Origin: Cyanophora paradoxa
Lineage: Eukaryota > Glaucocystophyceae > Cyanophorales > Cyanophoraceae
DNA length: 64,000 nucleotides
Assembly (NCBI GenBank): GCA_004431415.1
Contig: QPMI01000145.1
Location: forward strand, 1-64,000
Reading direction: 5' to 3'
A program made the position numbers and the translations under genes. Shown here in pieces: positions 57,201 through 64,000 of the stretch. Below the pieces are notes generated by a model. It saw only the letters and a list, made by a program, of their open reading frames with translations, ran no database searches and was not told the DNA's origin. The number at the start of each line of letters is the position of its first letter. The first letter of the stretch is position 1.

Positions 57201-60200
57201 GGACCCGGAGCCGTTCGCCGCCGTCCCGCCGTCGCCCTCGTTCAGCTCGTCCATCTCGTCTGCGGGCCGGGCCGGGGGCGAGCGGCCAGCGCCGTAAGCG
57301 ACGCTGCGCATGCGGCCGCCGCTTTGAGCGAGGGCGATCCCGGATGCCCCGTACCGGCAGCGGCAAAGTGGATCTGGGCGAGATCTGTTTGGAATCACCT
57401 CAGTCCGTCAGATGTCGATATCGAATCAGGAGTTCCGAGCTAACGAAAAACGACCTCACCCGGGTCGTTCCCGGGTCCGAGGAGGTAAGCCCTGGACGAG
57501 GAAATCCGGGTCCGAGAAATCAGAGGAAGCCAGCGAAACGAAGTGCTTCGCGCACCCATACTCGCGAAGCAGCAGCTTGCTCTGCGGGTACTTTTGCAGA
57601 AGAGACCGGTAGGAATCGGTTGCCTGGATGATCGGATGAGCAAAGTAAACGCCAGTAGAACGTTAACTCCGCAACCTGCTATAGCTAATTTAATTTCATC
57701 GACTCACCGTTCGCATGGCCTTGCCGATGACCTCGAGCTTGCGTGGGACGCTGCTGAGCGCCGACTCGGAGACGCGCGTCCGCGAGAGGCTCTTCCACAG
57801 CGTCCGCAGCTGCGCGATCGACTCGTTGTGCCTTCGCGGTTGGAAGAGGACGAAAAAATTAAAGGATCAGCTTCTCGAACAGAGATTTAGAGGGCGGAAG
57901 GAAGACAGAGGCTCGCGCGCCATCGGGTTGCGCTCTCGTGGAGGCGGCGGAACTCGAGAACGGAGATGAAGTTCATGCCCTTGGCCTCCCCCAGGTTCGA
58001 GCTCGCCGTCTTCTGCTCGAAGTCCCGCTTCATCGCCACCAGCGCGAACCGGATGTCGAACGCCGGGTCGAGCGCCCACGCCTCCCGCTGCACCTGCAGC
58101 GCCCGCATCGGATTGTTCTGCGGCGCGGCCGTCAGCATGGGGAACAAGTTGCGTGGACTTTAGAATATTGATAGAACGACGTGGAGCCGACCCGCTGGAA
58201 AGCAATGTAGGTGCTGAAAGCCAGGCGGACGTATGCGCTCTCCGGGAAGATTTGGTATCTGTTTTCAAGTTGAATTCGACGTGAAACGAAATTAAATCGG
58301 ACAAAGATTGAGCGATAGCTAATTGCAGAGACGTGTTTGCGGACCCGGCGCGGTAGATCGCCTCAACGGCGTCGAGCGTGAGCTCGTTCCGGTCCCCGCG
58401 GGCGAAACGCGTCGCGACCTGATGGGGAATGATGCGCCGAACGCGAAAACCGCACATAGGAAGCCTATTAATATATATATATAATCACCTCGACCTCGAA
58501 AGAGATCCAGAAGAGGCGGGCACGGTCGCGGATCGCGCGGAAGACTGCCGGGGCGGGCGCAGCAGCGTCGGAAAAGAGTGAAAGGCATCAAAAATCAATA
58601 TTGCTGCTGCGTGACGAGGAGACGCACCGCGCTTTAGGAGCTCGAGGGTGCTGGTGCTGGACGCCGGCGGCAGCGGCAGCTCCGGGAACACGCGGGCGCT
58701 CCCGTTCGCCGACATCTGCCATTTTCGGAGTTTGATTTGCACGCTTCGCGGATGGCTGCAGGCGCATTGGCGCACCGAGGAGCGGGAGGCCATGGCGCGG
58801 TTGCCGCGGGACCAGTCGAGGCTCGTCGACTCTCGGGGGCCCCCCTGCTGCTGCTGCGGCTGCTGCGTTACAGTGTACCGCCGAGCCGCCCGCGGCAAGT
58901 TTGCGTCGCCTCCTCCTCCTCCTCCGCCGCCGCCGCCCGCAAAGTTCACCGTGCTCTGCACAACCGAAAGTTACATGTCCAACTCACGTACGCGTGCAGA
59001 GACGGCACATATATAACTGAACTCGCCTCCTTCCGCGCCGCGCGGCTCGAGAAGCGCATGGAGGCGGTGATCTCGGCGGCGAGCGAGGCGGCGTGCGCGG
59101 AGGCGGACGGCGGGTAGAACGCCGCCATCAAGCTCCCGATCGCCGACGCGTCCACCCCCTCCTCGATGATCCGGCGTCCCTGCATGCAGCCGAAAATCGC
59201 CTTATAATTAAAAACGCGACGACTCTGACATCTCGCGATCGGAACGTAATCCAATTGCAAGGACCTTAGCCTCGAGCTGCCCGTGGCGGAGCGCGGCGGC
59301 GAGCCAGCCGAGGACGAAGGAGCCGGCCGCCAGCACGAGGAACGCGACGGAGGCGCCGAACCGCGCGTCGCTGCGGCGGACAAGCCGCTGAGCGCGGCGC
59401 CGGCGCCGGCGCCGGCTGCCGCGCGCGCGCGCGCACCTTTGGGGATCGCCGATGGCGCCGAGAATGAGCGAGGCGAGCGCGAAGGTGAACGCCGTCAGGA
59501 AGAGGCCACCGTAGTAACGGCTGGCGCCGAGCGCGACCGCGTCAAGGTCAGATACACACACGCGCGCACATGCACTGCAGCATATGCATGCGCGGCGCCG
59601 AACGACTGCTCGTCAAGATCGAGATCGCGGGCGGCGCACTTCATAAAGGCGTTGTAGAATGGGAGGGTGAGGACGAGGCCCAGGAAGATGAGGGCGAGGC
59701 CGACCATGAGGAAGGCCATCACCAGCCGCGCGTCCAGGAACCGCGTGCAGAAGACCTGGGATCGAATTAGAGATCGAAGGACTTCGAAGAGATCGAAGGA
59801 ATAAGATATATAGAGAGAAGCGCACGATTCCCGTGCGGAGGACGGTGTACGCGAACATGACGCGGCCGTGCGCGCAGCTCTCAATGTTCTTGCTCGTCGG
59901 GCTGCAAAGACAGCGAATGAGGAAAGCAGGAAAACCGAGGCGGAACTCTGAATGATATCTAAATCTAGAGCCGGCGTCGCCTCGCGATCGCGTGCGCAGG
60001 ACAATCGAGGCGGGACTCTGATATATATCGATATCTAGATCTAGCTCAAATAGATTCGGCGTCGCCTCGAGGCCCGGGCCCGCTCAGTGATATCGATGCT
60101 CACTTTGTGTCCTGGTAGACGAGGGCGATGACAAGCATGAAGGGGATGAAGAGGGCGAGGAAGGCGGACGAGACCGACGCGTACCTGGGCCGAGGTCAGC

Positions 60201-62437
60201 TGCAAGCTAAGCTTAATGCGGCTGCAAATTAGATTGCAATCGAGCTACAAGCTATGCTTGAGGCGGCTGCGAATCGGAGAGCGACGAGGTGGATAGGCTT
60301 AATTTGCTTGAAGGCGGCTGCAAAATTGTGCAAATTGGAGAGCGACGGCGTGGAAAGGTTCGTTTACTCACATCAGCCACTGCCAGCCGGAGGCCTTCAT
60401 CGAACCCGCCCAGAGCATCGACGCCGGGCTGGGTCCCACCTGCGCGGGAAGGGCATGCCGTAGTTCGTCATGATCATGATCAGATGCGCCCATCGTACGT
60501 AAACCGTTGAACGTTGGGAATTCGAGTCCGGATCATCCGGATCCGAAATAGAGCCTTGAAGCGAGCGAGCGCACCACGGAGACCTCCTGGCTGAGGATGG
60601 AGAGAGCGGGGATGTACCTGCGGGGTCCGGAGTGAGTGAGGCGGCTCGATGCTTGTGTGTTCCGCTAGAGCTGGCACGAGGCCCGAGGGGGTTGGGGCTT
60701 ACAGCGCTGCGAGCAAGCGCACGATCAGAGGCGAGAAGCTGATCGTAATCAAATGAGCGACGTCGACGCACCGGTCTGGAAGATGCGCGCCAGGATCCTC
60801 ACGACCCGAATGGGGAGGATCTGCACGTTGTTCCGCTGCGGAGAGGCGAAAGGTTAAGGTTACCAACAAGCTTAAGCTGCAATATAATTTCAAGGCAGTT
60901 TTAACACGAACCTGGAAAGAGTAGGCTGCGTGCCGGGGAAGGTACGGCGATTGAGGCTCAGCGGACGGAAAGCAAGCGCAAGATGCAGCGGTCGAAGTTT
61001 ACGCACTCGCGAAAGCCGCCATCCCGAGCATGAGTGCTGCAGAGGGACGTCGACGCCGTCTCATGATCAGCGGGTGCATGGGAAACATAACGGCCTCCAG
61101 CTTAGACCTCTTCAACCTTAACTGCACTGCGGGATTCTCAGGGCCGCGCACCGATCCCGGCGATGAGGATCCAGAAACTGAGGACGTAGACCGCCCATCC
61201 TCCTGCGCCGGCGGGAAAAAGGCATAAGCCCATAAGGCATAAGCCCAGGCTGTGCTGCAGCATGCGCAGAGCAGCGCTGGCCACAGATCCAGACAGCGGA
61301 CCGAAGATGCGGATCTGGAAGGCGGCGGAGATCTTCTGGATCCACGCGACGGACGCCCCGCTCCAGCCCTGCGCGCAGCAGCCCGGCCCGGCCCGCCGGG
61401 ACGCGTCAGTCTAAGTTTAGATCTTTCTATGCGGATCTCTCTAGATCTCTGCGTATCACTGGGTGCGGGACGGCCGGGGTCGGACCGTGTCGAGGGTGAG
61501 GCCGATGAGCTGGAAGAAGTCCGCTGCGGCCAGCACGAGAGGCAGCAGCACCAGGAACAGGAACGAGTTCTCCTGCGCGCGCATGCGGCGGCGGTTGCAT
61601 GCATTCAGCCCAATTATAACAGATAAAGAGTTGAGCTAATCAGCGGTCGCATGCAATCAGCTAAGCTAAGCTCTAAGCTAAGCTTCTTAGTGGAAATGCC
61701 GGCGCCACTGGTGGGGCGCTAAGCGACTATAGCTAGCGGTCGCATGCAACCATCTGAGCTTCGCTCGAGCTAAGCAGCCGAGCCAAGCTGCTTGAGGGCG
61801 ACGTCGACTGCAGGCTATGGGAAGCCAGGGGGGAGGGAGCCGGCGCATGCGCAGGGGCGCGAGGCAAAGCGCGGGGCGCCGGGGCGGGGCGGGGCATGGG
61901 GCGCGGGGCGCGCGGGCGCGCGGGCTGGGGCGGAGCCCGGACCTTGCCGTTCGCCGTGCGGTCGGTGAGAGCGAAGAGGAGGGCGTGGATCGAGCGCTCC
62001 ACGGCGTGAAGGCGGTGCTCGCCCTGCAGCTTGTGATTAGCTAAGTTTAAGCGGGAGGGATTGAGACAGATGGGGCTTTGGAGGAGCTAAGCTTATGATT
62101 AAGCTAAGCTTATGATAAGGAGGGATATACTATGCTAAGCATATGATTAGCTAAGCTTTTGGAGGGATTGAGCCTCGGGCCTCAGAGACAGATGGGGCGG
62201 CGCAGGCGGGCGGGAGCGCACGGCGGCGCCGGCGCCGCCGACGGCCGTGGTGGCCGCCTCGCTGAAGCCTCCGGCGACGCTCACGGCCCCCGCCATGCTC
62301 ATCACGCTGCGGCGGTGGCCCTGCACGGCCTGGCCCGCGGCCGGGCCGCTGGCGCCGTAGAGGCCGGGGGAAGCCGTCGTCTCGCCCGCACCGGTACCGT
62401 CGTGGCCGTGGCTGCGGCCAGCGGCCGCGGGCGCCAT
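51239..62437 (-). CDS. TmcB/TmcC-like (tiny macrocysts) large multi-pass membrane protein
   Basis: The chosen start at 62437 (MAPAAAGRSHGHDGTGAGE) opens a Gly/Ala-rich N-terminus, then LHAVERSIHALLFALTDRTA. Membrane segments follow: LFLVLLPLVLAAADFFQLIG (61.5 kb), WAVYVLSFWILIAGIGA (61.2), FLALFIPFMLVIALVY (60.15), MVGLALIFLGLVLTLPFYN (59.7), YYGGLFLTAFTFALASLILG (59.5) and VAFLVLAAGSFVLGWLAAAL (59.35). A helical-repeat region at 58.7-57.7 kb has the family pattern: FPESAYVRLAFSTYIAF, NPMRALQVQREAWALDPAFD, FISVLEFRRLHE, LRTLWKSLSRTRV. More membrane segments come later (FFIVIMFVFNFISQSIY, LAIGGILAAILGSLLVLAFF, YIMGFTAIALIAAANV). Exon 55050-53610 adds about 480 residues of acidic then Ser/Ala/Gly-rich sequence. 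The end is PALHKYKKSND. TmcB/TmcC proteins are named from Dictyostelium; function is poorly known. Many small exons are inferred, so the exact chain is approximate. Confidence 0.65.
62051..62200. repeat. Direct repeat with aagctaagctt-rich spacer in an intron
   Basis: A segment starting ggagggattgag and containing acagatggggc occurs at about 62054 and 62161. Between them aagctaagcttatgatt is duplicated (62086-62116) and further gctaagc words recur. It lies between the first two exons of the TmcB-like gene. Confidence 0.7.
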
Positions 62438-64000
62438 ATTTAGCCGGCCGCGCCCCGGGCGGCCCCCGGCCGGTGGTCGCGTGTGCCGGACGAGCGGATG
62501 AGGGCCGCGCGGGGCTTAGGCTGCTTAGCTAAGGAAGACCGCGATTGATCGAGCCTAGCTTTATAGCTAAAAAGGGCCTAGGCCTCTCGAGCAGCAAATG
62601 TGTCGCGGAGCCGCTCTGCCGCGCGCGGCCCCCGGCCGGGCCCCGGGGTCCAGCCCACGTGTACGCTACCGCCGGGTCCGCGGCAGCAGCTGACCGGGAG
62701 CGAACTGTGTAGCTGGCAGCTGCAGTCTGCACGCCTAGGGCCTGAGCTCAAGGGGCGTCCGATCCCGAAGGTAACCCCGTCGCTGCACCGTCCTGCACGC
62801 ACCAGGCGGACTCAGTGAGCGCGCGCCGCAGGCCCGCGCGCAGCGCCACCGCCGCTATAGCTACCGTAGCGCGTTCGTTCGGAGGCGCCGAGTGCGCGGC
62901 TCTGCGCGGCAGTGCGCCCCCCGCGGCCGACCCGCTAGCGCTGCAGGCTGCACTGGCTGTCTGCACAGCCCGCACTGCCGCTGCCGCAGTGCAGCTGCGC
63001 CGCGTCCGACGGTCAACTCCTGCGTAGGCCGCGTCTCTTAGTACCGGAGGCGAGCTCGGTTCAGCCTTCAGCGCTGAAGTCGACAAGCTGCTGTCACATC
63101 AGAAGCTGCGCGGGGGGTACAGAATGTGTGGTGCATTGTTTGACTTGCAGACTTAAGTTGCAGTTACTTGAACTTACGTCATGAATCAGTGAGAACGATT
63201 CAAGCCCTCTGCGGCGGAGATCTAGAATCACTTGAATCTTTAATTTTTTTTGAGAGACTGCTTCTGCACGACGCTAGCGCTGCACGCGTGCGACGGTGCG
63301 AGGGGCGAGCTCGAGCGGCCGCGATCGCGATCGCGAGCCGGCGCCCCCCTGTGGCCGGCCGGGCCGGGGCCCCGGCCGCGGGGGCCGGCCCGGCCGGGGG
63401 CCCCGGCCGCGGGGCCGGGGCCCGGGGGGGTGGGGTGAGGGGGGGAAGGCGTGTGGGGTGGGTGCCACTGGGTGGGTGGGGAGGGGGCCCCGGCCCCCGA
63501 GGCCCCCCCAAAAGGGAAGGCTTTTATACGTGCCGTCCGGCTGCAGTGTTTCAATGAACGGCGCCGGCGTGTCGGCGGCGGCAGGCGAGGGGGGCAAACG
63601 AGTCACTGGCCCAAAGAATCACCGGCCGCCCCCGGCGAGCTCTTTCATATGCATGCCCACTCCATTTGTCAAACTCGCGCGAAAGCTCTGGGCCCGGGGG
63701 GCCGCGCAATGGCATCCGAGGCTCACACGTCTCCGGGGGGCCGCCGCCGGGGCGAGCTCGGCGGCCCCTCGATCCGGGGGACCGCCGAGGGCCTCACATG
63801 TCGAAGAGCTCTTGGGAGGGGTCCATGTCTGCCCGGCCCGGCCGCCCCGCCGGCGCGTCAGATCGGGACAGCGCAGGCCCGGGCCCCGCGCGCGCCCCGA
63901 CCCGACCCGAGCTCCATCCATCGAGCGGCCCGGCGATCTATGTCTATCCTTTCGCCTCTATTTATGGTTTTCTCGCCTCGAGGTCCGACCCTCGGGGCGC
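62438..64000. other. GC-rich right edge, no supported gene
   Basis: The first part is the upstream region of the TmcB-like gene. 63350-63435 is a CCGG/GGCC-rich low-complexity stretch, then G-runs. On the minus strand one frame from about 63930 ends GRADMDPSQELFDM followed by a stop at about 63797; it looks like a protein C-terminus and could be the last exon of a gene beyond the window, but it has no confirmed splice site. Nothing else is convincing. Confidence 0.3.

Noticed and set aside
62748-63557. Ala/Arg/Pro-rich frames at the right edge
   Set aside because: They use non-ATG starts or run through CCGG-rich low complexity, with no domain or splice support.

Overview
The window is nuclear DNA of a GC-rich eukaryote, most likely a unicellular alga or other protist. 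Genes are split by short GT-AG introns (about 58-165 bp), 5' splice sites are often GTGCG-type, and a few introns look GC-AG. There are no operons, Shine-Dalgarno signals or prokaryotic features. The large multi-pass protein of the tiny-macrocysts (TmcB/TmcC) type and the giant fibronectin-III membrane protein also fit a protist or alga. I cannot name the species.

Left part (1 to about 14.7 kb, minus strand): the gag side of a very large Ty3/gypsy-like retroelement. Two CCHC zinc knuckles lie near 12.5 kb, a retropepsin near 1.1-1.4 kb, and the usual protease-to-reverse-transcriptase connector reaches the left edge, so RT, RNase H and integrase must lie outside the window. About 11 kb of unrecognised coding sequence separates the zinc knuckles from the protease. 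The reading frame changes many times, so this copy is either decayed or contains indel errors.

Middle left (15-24 kb): a spacer, then three minus-strand genes: an F-box/leucine-rich protein, a small unknown protein and an IQ-motif (calmodulin-binding type) protein.

Centre (24.8-41.4 kb, plus strand): one giant gene encoding a signal peptide, a propeller-like N-terminus, a long series of fibronectin type III domains and a C-terminal multi-pass membrane region. Its core is a tandem array of 604-bp units, each a 546-bp exon (two FN3 domains) plus a 58-bp intron, repeated ten times with very high identity.

Right part (42.5-62.4 kb): a small EF-hand gene (minus); a repeat-rich spacer with two MITE-like elements; a Mediator subunit MED1 gene (minus); a RING-H2 ubiquitin ligase gene (plus) starting 287 bp from the MED1 start; and an 11-kb TmcB/TmcC-like multi-pass membrane protein gene (minus). 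The last 1.5 kb is GC-rich with no gene I can support.

The genes do not form a pathway; this is an ordinary gene-dense eukaryotic segment beside a transposon. The most unusual items are the giant retroelement with its unrecognised middle part and the exon-plus-intron tandem array.
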